Shown piece by piece: positions 26,003-34,514 of a DNA stretch of 64,000 nt. The translations under genes were made by a program, and so were the position numbers. The notes below the pieces were generated by a model. It ran no database searches, was not told the origin of the DNA, and saw only the letters and a program-made list of their open reading frames with translations. The stretch is from contig NZ_FOVK01000006.1 in NCBI RefSeq assembly GCF_900115135.1, positions 101,070-165,069 on the forward strand, written 5' to 3'. The number at the start of each line of letters is the position of its first letter. Positions within the stretch are counted from its first letter, which is position 1. The stretch is from Proteiniclasticum ruminis (GTDB taxonomy: Bacteria > Bacillota > Clostridia > Clostridiales > Clostridiaceae).

Positions 26003-28098
26003 CTGCTCCCCTCCCAATAAGACTTCAGAATCTCATAAGACTCTTTCAGCCTGAACTGAACCTCAGCACTTCGCTGAAGTGGTGAGAGCTTAATGGTGTC
26101 CATCTGAATCTCCTGATTTTCAGAGCCAATACCGATGTTGAACTTTCTTATTTTTAGTGGCTCAACACCGAAATGATCATAATAGTCCTCATGGATCATT
26201 CCATCCAAAGGATTGTAAAAATTAAGAAGTCCATAGGGAATACGAATTTCCACGCTCTCTTCTCCAAAGTAGAAATCTGTGGTGGACACATAATCATCCG
26301 CATCCGGGTTTCCCTGTCCATAGGTGAATGCGCCAACAGTAAAGCTTGTGTAGTAACTCAGTGGACGTTCACTAAAAAGGTCAATCTCCTCTTCGGTATA
26401 TCTTCGGACCATCTGGATGGGCACCATTTTGCTGCTGTCTTTACGAGGCTTCAGCACATAAGGATTGACCGATTTCAGCCTTTCCAGAAACTGAGGACGA
26501 ATGCTGCTGTAACGTTCCTGAACCAGGAGTTCTGTGTTCTCCTTGCCATCCAGTACCAGAAGAAAATCAGCACCCTGGTCAAAGGTCACACCATATCCTG
26601 CAGGGCTCTTCGTGCCCACATCTTCGAGGAAATCAAGCCCAATGACCATCTTCTCCTTTTCAAAGGATTTTCCTTCCATGAACAGGTACAGGTAATTATG
26701 GTCTCGGGTCACCGCGTAGCGGAACCCCTCTTTTTCCATAAAATCAATGTCTTCAAAATCATCTTTCTTGCCATCCACCCTCATAAGGGTTTCTCCGCGA
26801 TAGGGTTCAAAAACAGCAAGCCCATAGTGCTCTGTTTCTGTTAGGCTGTTCTGCCAGAGACTTTCCATCTGAGCATCCAAGCCATAGGCCGTATTCCAGG
26901 TTCTAAGATACCAGGTGTCCTGCCAGGAGTGGAGCACAGCGTGGTCTATCCCAGATGCTTCAAACCTTTCAAGAAGAGCAACCATCTCTTCCCCTTGCCT
27001 TCTTTCTGTGACTCCTTCAGGATGATCCACGGTGTTTCTGGCACTGGATACATTAAAGTTTACAATCATCAATGTTTTTTCATGATGCTTCTTTAGAAGA
27101 CTCAAATAGCTCTTACCATAACCGCTTTGAAGAAGAGTGCGGTTCATCTCGTTATTTGCCAAGTGCTGCAGTCTTGTATCGGAGACTCCATCATACTGAT
27201 AGGCTGCAAAGAGTCCTGCTTCATTCCGGGACGTGGCATTAAGATGCTCTATATCCAGTCTGTTGTATTTTCCAATAAGCTCTGCAAAGGACTCCTCGTA
27301 GACAAAAGGGTCATAGATCGAGGAGCTCACAAAGCTTATAGGCCTCTGATCCCCATATTTTCCGGTTTCATACCCCATCATATCATCCATGATTTCTGCC
27401 AGAAGTACCTCAAAGGCATTGGCTCCATCTGTTTTGATATAAGTACCTGTAAACTCATCTGGATTGCCTTCATTTTCGTTGGTGTAGGCCATAAGATCAA
27501 GGTTCCATTCATCTCCCAGCAAAAACCCCAGCACCCATGGAGAAACATCTTTCATAAAAAGACCATTACCTGTTCGTGTGTCATTTAGCGCAATCTTTCT
27601 TCCATGAATGACATCTACAGCTTTTCTTCCATCCCGCTTCAGGCGATCCAGAAATTCTGGGTGATATCCGTCTTTATCCCAAAGGGCATCACTCTCTGAA
27701 GGTCTGATTCCCTGGAGAAGATAAAGAGGCTCTTCACTGTTTGTATTGAACTCATAGAGCGCATCATAAAAAGCCTGGTGATACACTGTATTTATTTTTA
27801 TTGTATTGGCTCCCAATCGTTGAATATCCTGAAACCATACGAGAAACGTCTCTTTTTTCGTAGAAAAGTCCAGTGCATTGTGGAAGGCTTCTGCCTGCCC
27901 CACATGGATTCCTTTTACTTGGATCGGTTCATAAACACCCTGATTCTCCACATAATATAGACCATTCTCCGCCTTAAAAGGTACAGAAGCCTTTTCCGTT
28001 TCATTCATCGGTATAAAAAAGCCCTGCATAAAGTACAGAAACAGAAAACCAGCCGTCACTAGCAAAGCAGCAAGCACTGAAAATAAAAACTTCTTCAA
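25999..28098 (-). CDS. Membrane-anchored TIM-barrel glycosidase-like protein
   Basis: Extracytoplasmic protein of 699 residues, anchored by one N-terminal helix (about 4-27). Residues ~60-400 resemble a glycoside hydrolase barrel of the GH2/GH5 clan: KGIHVGQ, then LGANTIKINTVYHQAFYDAL, LLQGI, and GFLLGDEW with a candidate acid near 197. The C-terminal 270 residues are beta-rich, like a carbohydrate-binding domain. The assignment is by fold pattern, and catalytic residues are not certain. The start is TTG at 28098, preceded by GGAGGG. It could trim or modify the polymer made by the synthase in this operon. Confidence 0.65.
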   Translation of the reverse strand: MKKFLFSVLAALLVTAGFLFLYFMQGFFIPMNETEKASVPFKAENGLYYVENQGVYEPIQVKGIHVGQAEAFHNALDFSTKKETFLVWFQDIQRLGANTIKINTVYHQAFYDALYEFNTNSEEPLYLLQGIRPSESDALWDKDGYHPEFLDRLKRDGRKAVDVIHGRKIALNDTRTGNGLFMKDVSPWVLGFLLGDEWNLDLMAYTNENEGNPDEFTGTYIKTDGANAFEVLLAEIMDDMMGYETGKYGDQRPISFVSSSIYDPFVYEESFAELIGKYNRLDIEHLNATSRNEAGLFAAYQYDGVSDTRLQHLANNEMNRTLLQSGYGKSYLSLLKKHHEKTLMIVNFNVSSARNTVDHPEGVTERRQGEEMVALLERFEASGIDHAVLHSWQDTWYLRTWNTAYGLDAQMESLWQNSLTETEHYGLAVFEPYRGETLMRVDGKKDDFEDIDFMEKEGFRYAVTRDHNYLYLFMEGKSFEKEKMVIGLDFLEDVGTKSPAGYGVTFDQGADFLLVLDGKENTELLVQERYSSIRPQFLERLKSVNPYVLKPRKDSSKMVPIQMVRRYTEEEIDLFSERPLSYYTSFTVGAFTYGQGNPDADDYVSTTDFYFGEESVEIRIPYGLLNFYNPLDGMIHEDYYDHFGVEPLKIRKFNIGIGSENQEIQMDTIKLSPLQRSAEVQFRLKESYEILKSYWEGSR

Positions 28099-28109
28099 CC
28101 GGTTCCCTC

Positions 28110-29558
28110 CTAACGTATCATTTCAAAAGCATTCCGTGATGGATGACTGTATTGTTTCAAAGTCACCATATGTTCATCCAGCCATCTGCCGCGCTCCAAA
28201 AGATATTCTTTCATTTGGGCTACAGCTTCCTCGTGACTTGTGACATTTCTTTCCAATCGCTCCAGATATTCATAGACATTATAGTTTGAAAGATCATAAA
28301 TGCTGCCCCATCTTTCATCATTTCTCTCCACTGCTGTACCTAGATATTCCACTGTTTCATCGATGAGGCTCACCAGTCTTTCTTCCTTCAGCACCGTTTC
28401 TCTTAAGTACTCATATCGTTTGAGGAGCCCTTCCACAAAAGATTCATCTTTTAACAGGGTCTCAAAAAACACTGCCCCAGTGAGCGAAAACCCATAGACA
28501 GGATGCGAAATTTCCTGATAATTATCCAGCGAATTGTTGAAATCCCAAACAACTGGTGTCAAACGTCCTCTGACATCTTTATAGAGAAATGTGGAGTAGA
28601 ATCCGGCATCGACATTCCTGAACAGTTCATTGATGATAAAATAATCCTGAAATGCCTGAATATCAAAAACCTTGGCTATCTCCTCTGTGGAATCCTCTAA
28701 GGGCCGTTCATAGAGATACTTGCTGATTCTTGAAAAGTCCTGCTCCACATATCGGATCCGGTCCTCTGTATACTGATTGGCTCCTGGATAGACCACTTCA
28801 AACCCTTTTCCTTGTGTCCGGAAAGTATAGGTCAAGAAATCACGAAGCGTAAACTCCGGTTTCATTTTGAGAGGCCTGTCCATCTCCAGAATATAGCTCG
28901 TCAGTCTGCTGTTTCTGGATGGGGTAGAAATTTCCACCCGTCCCTCTCCCTTGGTGATGGTTTCCATAAGAAGATACACTCCTTCATAGGTGCCATCCAC
29001 AAAAAGTTCCACATATCGGACATCCGGCGCAAAGGACATGATTTCCCCAGAAAGATTCATGGCCAGATAATTTCTCAGAAGGCTTCTGTCCAAATAGGGT
29101 CCATGAAGAACCCACTCGTCATGTTTCTCCATGCCCAGAAGCGGTTCCTTTCTTTCTCCATCCTTCTCATCGACAAGGCGGATTGCGTAGGATTTTTTAG
29201 AAAAATACCTGGATGAGTTTCCTCTGTAGCGGACTCTGGCAAGAAGATCCACTGGCTCACTTTCCTCTGCTGTATGAATCCTCAATTCTGTCACGATGGA
29301 ATTCTCTCCATTTGGCGCCAGTTCATAGACATTCTCCTGGTTCTCCACTGGTGTCCCTGGAATCTTCTGGTCCTTTGTTTGGATTGAAACAACCGGAAGG
29401 TGCGTGGTGATCCCTTCTGCTGTGTGGCTGATCTCACTTTCACTGGACTCATGCTGATAGCTTCTTGCATGAAAGGCGTATTCTTCCACTGTAAACACCC
29501 CAAGGGCCATCAGCGCTACGGCAATGATCATCAGAACATAAATAACTCTATATCTCAT
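28110..29558 (-). CDS. CotH kinase family protein, membrane anchored
   Basis: A 482-residue protein with an N-terminal transmembrane helix (about 5-27) and a CotH domain. Kinase-fold landmarks are RGNSS (112-116), KKSYAIRL (121-128), EMDRP (225-229) and the metal-binding VVWDFNNSLDN with D339 and D345. CotH of Bacillus phosphorylates spore coat proteins. Homologues in vegetative operons next to VTC and DUF4956 genes have no firm function. Here it lies outside the membrane, beside the TIM-barrel proteins, so its target may be an envelope protein or the polymer. It is tightly spaced within the operon. Confidence 0.85.
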   Translation of the reverse strand: MRYRVIYVLMIIAVALMALGVFTVEEYAFHARSYQHESSESEISHTAEGITTHLPVVSIQTKDQKIPGTPVENQENVYELAPNGENSIVTELRIHTAEESEPVDLLARVRYRGNSSRYFSKKSYAIRLVDEKDGERKEPLLGMEKHDEWVLHGPYLDRSLLRNYLAMNLSGEIMSFAPDVRYVELFVDGTYEGVYLLMETITKGEGRVEISTPSRNSRLTSYILEMDRPLKMKPEFTLRDFLTYTFRTQGKGFEVVYPGANQYTEDRIRYVEQDFSRISKYLYERPLEDSTEEIAKVFDIQAFQDYFIINELFRNVDAGFYSTFLYKDVRGRLTPVVWDFNNSLDNYQEISHPVYGFSLTGAVFFETLLKDESFVEGLLKRYEYLRETVLKEERLVSLIDETVEYLGTAVERNDERWGSIYDLSNYNVYEYLERLERNVTSHEEAVAQMKEYLLERGRWLDEHMVTLKQYSHPSRNAFEMIR

Positions 29559-29564
29559 AAATCA

Positions 29565-30239
29565 TCAGCTGATTTCATCATTCTGAGTGATGATGTTCAC
29601 ATAGTCCACTTCGCCAATCTCATAAATCCGTTCCGAAATGGTTTTGTTGTTCTTTGTGGAAGTCTGATACACTTTACGGCTCAGTTCATAAATCAGCTCA
29701 ATACTGTCTTGGGTGGTGTTTTTGACTCTTAAAAAGGCTTTATGCTGAAAATAGGTGTATACTGCACTTTCTATCTCTAATTCCTTTACCCGATTGCCCC
29801 GGATGATGAGAAGAATCCGATTCTCATTTTTCACTCTGCCAAGGAAGAGAAGTACGACAAAAACCACTGCGCTGCCGAAGCTCGCCACGAGATAATCCCC
29901 TGCACCCGTACTGATACCAATGATGATGGCCCAGAAGATATAGGTGGTGTCCCTGGAATCTTTGATTGCAGTTCTGAATCTGACAATAGAAAGAGCACCG
30001 ACCATACCCAAAGACAGGGCGATATTATTGCCGATGACGGTCATAACCGTTGAAGTAAGGATGGTCAGTGTCACGAGAGACACATTGAATTTTTTGCTGT
30101 AGGCTGTCCCCACATGGGTATACCAATAGGAAACATATACGGCTAAGGATAGGAACGTGGCAAAAGAAATGTTTGTCATGATGTCTCTCACCGTCAAAGA
30201 ACCAGACTGCTCAATCATTTGTAGTAGAATTTCCCTCAA
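29565..30239 (-). CDS. DUF4956 family membrane protein
   Basis: A 224-residue protein with four hydrophobic helices in its first 145 residues and a soluble C-terminal region of about 80. The family motif LGMVGALSIVRFRTAIKD lies at about 76-93. Members are often next to VTC-domain and CotH genes; function is unknown. The start is uncertain: TTG at 30239 has GAGGTG at 8 nt, while a GTG at 30248 lies nine bases earlier. Confidence 0.82.
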   Translation of the reverse strand: MREILLQMIEQSGSLTVRDIMTNISFATFLSLAVYVSYWYTHVGTAYSKKFNVSLVTLTILTSTVMTVIGNNIALSLGMVGALSIVRFRTAIKDSRDTTYIFWAIIIGISTGAGDYLVASFGSAVVFVVLLFLGRVKNENRILLIIRGNRVKELEIESAVYTYFQHKAFLRVKNTTQDSIELIYELSRKVYQTSTKNNKTISERIYEIGEVDYVNIITQNDEIS

Positions 30240-30253
30240 AATGTGCACCTCAC

Positions 30254-30949
30254 TTAAAATAAATAATGTTTGCTGACAACACGGCTTAAACTGTATTTCC
30301 CCACGGAAAGCTCCTGTTTTTCGACCCCATCCAGGAAATCTTTGATATATCCGAGAAGAAATCCATTGTATTTCACTTCCAGAATCACCAGATATGGATC
30401 CAGGATGGGATTCTCGTTGAACCTTTCAGAAAAAATATCATAGTTGCTTTCTGTTCCGCGGATATGGTGGTCGAAGGTGATTCGGATTTTATTCTCTTTC
30501 GCCAGGAAGGCTTTCCGTTCATAGGTCACCACGGATTTGGGTCTGTACGCATGCATACTCATGATGCTGTAGCACTCCAGTGCAAAAGGAGTCTGATACT
30601 TCAGAAGAACCCCAAAGTCCCCTGAAATAAGTTTCTTGCAGTCTTCTACCGGTAGTCTCATAGAAGATTTCTTCTGCCTTTCTCCTTGTTTCTTTTTCAT
30701 TTCCAGAAGACCGAAGTCTGGGGATGTCTCATAGGTTCGAAGTCTTATTTTTCTTCTCACTTCAATCCCGTCTTCCTTCTCATGAAAATCACGGTCATCG
30801 ATGGAGTCAAAATATAGAGACCGTATGGTATAGCCCTCTCCCTGACTGTTCTGATCCCGAATCATCATCTTATCCAGGTAGTGGGAGAGCTCATAGTATT
30901 GTCTCTGCTCAATGATGTATTTCTTTTCCACCCGGTACACTTCATTCAT
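30254..30949 (-). CDS. VTC-domain (triphosphate tunnel) protein
   Basis: A 231-residue cytoplasmic protein that is almost entirely a VTC domain, the catalytic fold of the eukaryotic polyphosphate polymerase. Basic tunnel residues appear in RVEKKY (6-11), RRKIRLR near 64-70 and MKKKQGERQKK near 83-93. SLYFDS (43-48), TFDHHIRG and a C-terminal ILEVKYNG add acidic metal ligands. Polyphosphate synthesis from ATP is possible, but bacterial members are uncharacterised and may act on other triphosphates. It overlaps the upstream gene by 8 bp. Confidence 0.85.
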   Translation of the reverse strand: MNEVYRVEKKYIIEQRQYYELSHYLDKMMIRDQNSQGEGYTIRSLYFDSIDDRDFHEKEDGIEVRRKIRLRTYETSPDFGLLEMKKKQGERQKKSSMRLPVEDCKKLISGDFGVLLKYQTPFALECYSIMSMHAYRPKSVVTYERKAFLAKENKIRITFDHHIRGTESNYDIFSERFNENPILDPYLVILEVKYNGFLLGYIKDFLDGVEKQELSVGKYSLSRVVSKHYLF

Positions 30950-31814
30950 CTGCCAGAGCCTCCTTTAATGCGTTATATTCATGATAAGCCATGGATACAG
31001 ACTGTTCTCCAAAATAAGCCTGAAGCTTTGAAAAATTCTGTTCCACCTTCGCAAGTCCAAGTCCATAATAGGTGTTTCTTTCCGTAAGACCGTACTTCCC
31101 TGGTGCTTGCAGCTCATAAATCGTCATAATCTCTTTCTCATATTTACGGGCCAGCCCTGCTTCGAAAGACATATGCTCGATTTCTTGATCCCGGTAATAG
31201 TTCATCACAAGCATGAAATCAGAAGCCTTGGCAATCTTATCCAGTTCATCCTGAAGGTCCCAGTGGTCATAATAATAGGGAATGCATACCCCAAACCGCA
31301 GGTTGTGTTCCTTAGCCTTCTCATAAGCTGCCTCAAGTCCCAGGATGAAGGACTCCATAATCTCCTTTTCATTGCCTTTAAACTCATCCAGAAGATAAGG
31401 CTCCACATCCATAATGACTCCTTGAACTCTGTCGCTCTCTGCTGCTTTTTCATTCAAGGCTGAAATCCGGTTCACCCTTTCCACCATACTGCTCCCTTTT
31501 TTGTCCAGAGACCACTCCGGACTGCCCGTCAGTGCATAGACAGTGATTTTTTCAGCAGCGGCTTCTTCCAGAAAAGCGATGCTGTTCTTATCATTATCGG
31601 CTGAAAAGCTTTGGAATATAGTATTGAGATCTGCTTTTTTCATGGTTTCCAAGAGAGTTCGGTCTTCAACATTTGATGAGGACCAGGAAAATAAAGCTCT
31701 CATACCTTGAACTTCAGGGACTGCTTCCTCATCCTCAGAAAACCATACTGCAGCTGCAATTCCTGCCAATAACACAAAAGCCAGCAAAACAGCAGCCACG
31801 ATTATTTTCTTCAT
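30942..31814 (-). CDS. Exported TIM-barrel-like protein, first gene of the polysaccharide-type operon
   Basis: A 290-residue protein with an N-terminal signal anchor (about 3-24) and a predominantly alternating alpha/beta domain. GVIMDVEPYL near 135 (a D-x-E pair) and LVMNYY near 205 resemble strand ends of GH18- or GH5-like barrels. I do not recognise a named family. The position in the operon suggests polymer or envelope processing. ATG starts after a GGGGCGG-type site. A hairpin at 31844-31883 lies in the leader. Confidence 0.6.
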   Translation of the reverse strand: MKKIIVAAVLLAFVLLAGIAAAVWFSEDEEAVPEVQGMRALFSWSSSNVEDRTLLETMKKADLNTIFQSFSADNDKNSIAFLEEAAAEKITVYALTGSPEWSLDKKGSSMVERVNRISALNEKAAESDRVQGVIMDVEPYLLDEFKGNEKEIMESFILGLEAAYEKAKEHNLRFGVCIPYYYDHWDLQDELDKIAKASDFMLVMNYYRDQEIEHMSFEAGLARKYEKEIMTIYELQAPGKYGLTERNTYYGLGLAKVEQNFSKLQAYFGEQSVSMAYHEYNALKEALADE

Positions 31815-31843
31815 TTTTACCGCCCCACTTTCTGCATAAAGAT

Positions 31844-31883
31844 AGCCAGTAAACCATCCGGAAACGAAAACTGTTTACTGGCT
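31844..31883 (-). other. Leader hairpin upstream of the polysaccharide-type operon
   Basis: AGCCAGTAAAC and GTTTACTGGCT form an 11-bp stem around an 18-nt loop, between a possible promoter (TTGTGA, 16 bp, TATAGT) and the first gene. The following T run is weak. It could end the upstream transcript or structure the leader. Confidence 0.45.
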
Positions 31884-31952
31884 TAACTATATTCTAAAGG
31901 AAAATTCTCACAATTACACTAGTATATGAAATACATTTAACGAATACTGAGT

Positions 31953-32966
31953 TTATTCTTCTTCTGGTAGAATTCCCTTTAAAGTATTCTCGATTTCTTC
32001 ATCCATTTCAGCATCATAGGCTTCTACTTTGGGCATCCTTCTCTTATCTCTGTAGATCACTGGCGATGTCGCAAAAAACACCTCTTCCTCAAAAGCTGTC
32101 CTTTCCATGAGCAGAAGTTCTTTGGCAATGGTTGTGACATTACGCCTGAAATCAGGTGAATTGATTCCCTCCACTTCCTGACCTTTGGTTTTTCTATAGT
32201 ACGAGTAGTTTTTCCAGAGGCTGTGGGTGATTTTCTTTACAGTGGATGGCTTCCGGAGGGTCTCAAGAATCTCCTTCCGGATGGACTTCATGGTATCTTC
32301 CTCTACATTCTTTGGAAGATCTGCAAGCTTTCTGCCAAGATCCCGTGCAAAGGTGTCATCAATCTCCTGACATAAGAATTTCAGCACATACCAGGCCTTA
32401 TAGAGATCATCTTTATTCTCTAAAGGAAGAGATCTGAACCAATGGAACGCCAGGAGTCTTCGTCTCCAGTCCCACCATTTTATAGGGCTCTGCACATCTG
32501 TTGCTGGAATAAGAAACATTTCCTCATCCAGAAGCATTGCACCGAAAATCCCTGGAGGATTTCCCCGCTTCTGCTTTTTTAGTGAGGTTCTGTATACACC
32601 ACAGGTTGGGCTTCCATCCATGTAGATATATGCTGTGGCATTGGCTCTCTTTAAAGTCTCCATACAGGAGCCGCATCCCAAAAGAACTTCTTCCGTCACA
32701 TCCCTGCCTCTACGGTTTTTAATTTTGGCTTCTCCACTGAGCACCATGAGTCCGTCGCCTCCAGAAAGGTGTATAGGATCTCTAGGCACACCTAATCCAG
32801 ACATGGTTTCAGGGCAGACGGGGCACCACATGAAGTCCTGCTTCTCCCGCCCCAGGGTAGCCAGCATATCCCACCCCTTGTTGTTGTAGCGTACAGGCGA
32901 TCCCATACAGCAGGCACTGATTCCGATGGTGATTTTGTCGTGGATGACTACATTCTTCTTCTCCAT
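31953..32966 (-). CDS. DUF523 (TudS-like) domain protein with unknown C-terminal half
   Basis: A 337-residue protein. Residues 12-150 match DUF523: GISACCMGSPVRY, WCPVCPE, GVPRDPIHL, GRDVTEE and SPTCGVY. The conserved cysteines (near 19, 51 and 120) would bind a [4Fe-4S] cluster, as in the thiouracil desulfidase TudS. The C-terminal ~185 residues are mostly helical and charged; I do not recognise them, and they do not look like the DUF1722 partner found in RudS-type fusions. A desulfidase role on modified nucleobases is possible but unproven. A perfect palindrome lies just upstream. Confidence 0.75.
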   Translation of the reverse strand: MEKKNVVIHDKITIGISACCMGSPVRYNNKGWDMLATLGREKQDFMWCPVCPETMSGLGVPRDPIHLSGGDGLMVLSGEAKIKNRRGRDVTEEVLLGCGSCMETLKRANATAYIYMDGSPTCGVYRTSLKKQKRGNPPGIFGAMLLDEEMFLIPATDVQSPIKWWDWRRRLLAFHWFRSLPLENKDDLYKAWYVLKFLCQEIDDTFARDLGRKLADLPKNVEEDTMKSIRKEILETLRKPSTVKKITHSLWKNYSYYRKTKGQEVEGINSPDFRRNVTTIAKELLLMERTAFEEEVFFATSPVIYRDKRRMPKVEAYDAEMDEEIENTLKGILPEEE

Positions 32967-32983
32967 TTTTATTCCCCACTTTC

Positions 32984-33004
32984 ATACTTCTAGTATAGAA
33001 GTAT
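32984..33004. promoter_or_regulatory. Palindrome upstream of the DUF523 gene
   Basis: ATACTTCTA-GTA-TAGAAGTAT, perfect 9-bp arms with 3-bp spacing, 18 bases before the ATG. It looks like an operator for a dimeric regulator, which is not identified. Confidence 0.5.
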
Positions 33005-33112
33005 ACAAATTTTAATGATAAGAATATTATATATATTATTCATGCTCTATTGACGGAAGAATCCCCGATACCTCATCCTGTGATAAATTATTGAAAATTG
33101 AATCACTGTGGA

Positions 33113-33958
33113 TTATTTGAACAAATAGGAAAAACGGTACAACGTTTCTTTTCCTAAGTCTTTCTCACCATCTCCCATTGTGATGAACTCTCCTTGGAGA
33201 TTTCGCTCCAGCGCTCCCAGGTGGAAGTGACAAGCAGCAATACCAAGGTCCAGCCTCTGGATGTCATATGGGAAAGCATCGCTGTACCTTGGCGTTTTCT
33301 TCTCATAAAAGTGAACAACATGGTCCTCCACAAGAATTCTCCAAGGCTGTTTGTTGGAGGCTGAGGGGCCAAGACGGACCATTTCCAGTAGGTCTGAGAG
33401 AAGATTTTTGTCTTCTTTGGGATATGAGTTCTGAAAACTATCCTTGAAAAACAGTTCCTCAAAGGGCTTCCTCTGATTTCCTTTGGCAATAAATCTCACC
33501 AGACGGTCTGTCAGGCTTTTCTCTACTTTTTCGTACCCTACTGGGGTTATGGCTGGGAAAAGATATCCTTCCGGAACCACCATGGCTTCTTTGAAATCTT
33601 CTCTCTTAAAGGTTCCGCCCAGCCAGCAGGTGCCGATATTTTTAGACACCAGAAACAGCATCAGTCTCTCCATCTCATAGCCCAGTGCTTCTAGTGCCAA
33701 AGGACCGTCCTTCACCATGGCTCCAAGATAACTGGAGGCTCCTTTAATCACTCCGTAGGTGCCTAGATTCGTTGTGTTTTCAAGGGACTCCAGAAAGCGG
33801 AACTCCACCTTCACATGGAAAGGATTCTCTGAGGACTCCAAGAAGTCTCTGATCTCTTTTCGGTCTGCCTCAGTAAGAGGACGCTCTTCAAATGTTCGTA
33901 TAGATTTTCTTTGTTCAATCAGTTTCATGATATCTTCTTTGATCCACTTCTTAGTCAT
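33113..33958 (-). CDS. Nitroreductase family protein (TM1586-like)
   Basis: FMN-type oxidoreductase of 281 residues built from two nitroreductase half-domains in one chain, as in the TM1586 family. EQRKSIRTFEERPL near the N-terminus and MVRLGPSASNKQPWRIL near 185 are flavin-binding segments, with KNIGTCWLGGTF between them. Electron acceptor unknown. The ATG at 33958 follows GGAG at 6 nt. It begins right after the acetyltransferase stop and probably shares its transcript. Confidence 0.82.
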   Translation of the reverse strand: MTKKWIKEDIMKLIEQRKSIRTFEERPLTEADRKEIRDFLESSENPFHVKVEFRFLESLENTTNLGTYGVIKGASSYLGAMVKDGPLALEALGYEMERLMLFLVSKNIGTCWLGGTFKREDFKEAMVVPEGYLFPAITPVGYEKVEKSLTDRLVRFIAKGNQRKPFEELFFKDSFQNSYPKEDKNLLSDLLEMVRLGPSASNKQPWRILVEDHVVHFYEKKTPRYSDAFPYDIQRLDLGIAACHFHLGALERNLQGEFITMGDGEKDLGKETLYRFSYLFK

Positions 33959-33959
33959 A

Positions 33960-34514
33960 TCATTCTCCACTCTTTCCTATGTTTTTAGCCATGATAATAT
34001 CCGGTTTGTTCCATCCATTGGCATTGGGTATGACACCCACAATCTGATATCCTAATTTTTCATAGAATTCATAGGGATGTTCCTTGTAGTTTCTTACCCT
34101 CGCCATCTTCGCATAAAGATCTTCAAAAAGATTCCCCTCGGAAAGGCTGGTGGCAAAGCGTTCATCGTCTGTTCCCAGAAATATGGTCAGCACTCCTTTC
34201 TCAGAAAGAGTCTTCTCCAAAGCTTCCACAAGCTTTTTGCCAACACCCATCTTTCTAGCGTTATCTGCAACAACCAGTGGATGGAGTTCCCATCCGTAGG
34301 GTTTATAAGCTTCCAGCGCGGAGACAAATCCTAGAAATTCACCGTCTTTTGTGGCCTTATATGCAACTCGTTCTTCAGAAAGACACTCCATGACCTCATC
34401 CAGTCCACGCCCTTTATAACTATCAGGAAAAGCACTTTCTAGAAGACGGGCTGCTTTTTTCACATACTCTATTTCATGTATAGAAAACGGACTGATATCC
34501 ATCTCATTTTTCAT
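33960..34514 (-). CDS. GNAT N-acetyltransferase, AAC(6')-like
   Basis: Acetyltransferase of 184 residues. The segments GWELHPLVV and ARKMGVGKKLVEALE (acetyl-CoA loop), followed by GTDDE and FYEKLGY, resemble aminoglycoside 6'-N-acetyltransferase relatives. Substrate cannot be assigned, and resistance is not implied. The ATG at 34514 overlaps the end of the upstream membrane-protein gene and is preceded by GGAGG at 9 nt. Confidence 0.78.
   Translation of the reverse strand: MKNEMDISPFSIHEIEYVKKAARLLESAFPDSYKGRGLDEVMECLSEERVAYKATKDGEFLGFVSALEAYKPYGWELHPLVVADNARKMGVGKKLVEALEKTLSEKGVLTIFLGTDDERFATSLSEGNLFEDLYAKMARVRNYKEHPYEFYEKLGYQIVGVIPNANGWNKPDIIMAKNIGKSGE

Noticed and set aside
31815..31952. 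c-di-GMP riboswitch in the leader of the polysaccharide-type operon
   Set aside because: Only a plain 11-bp hairpin is present; the GEMM core motifs were not found.
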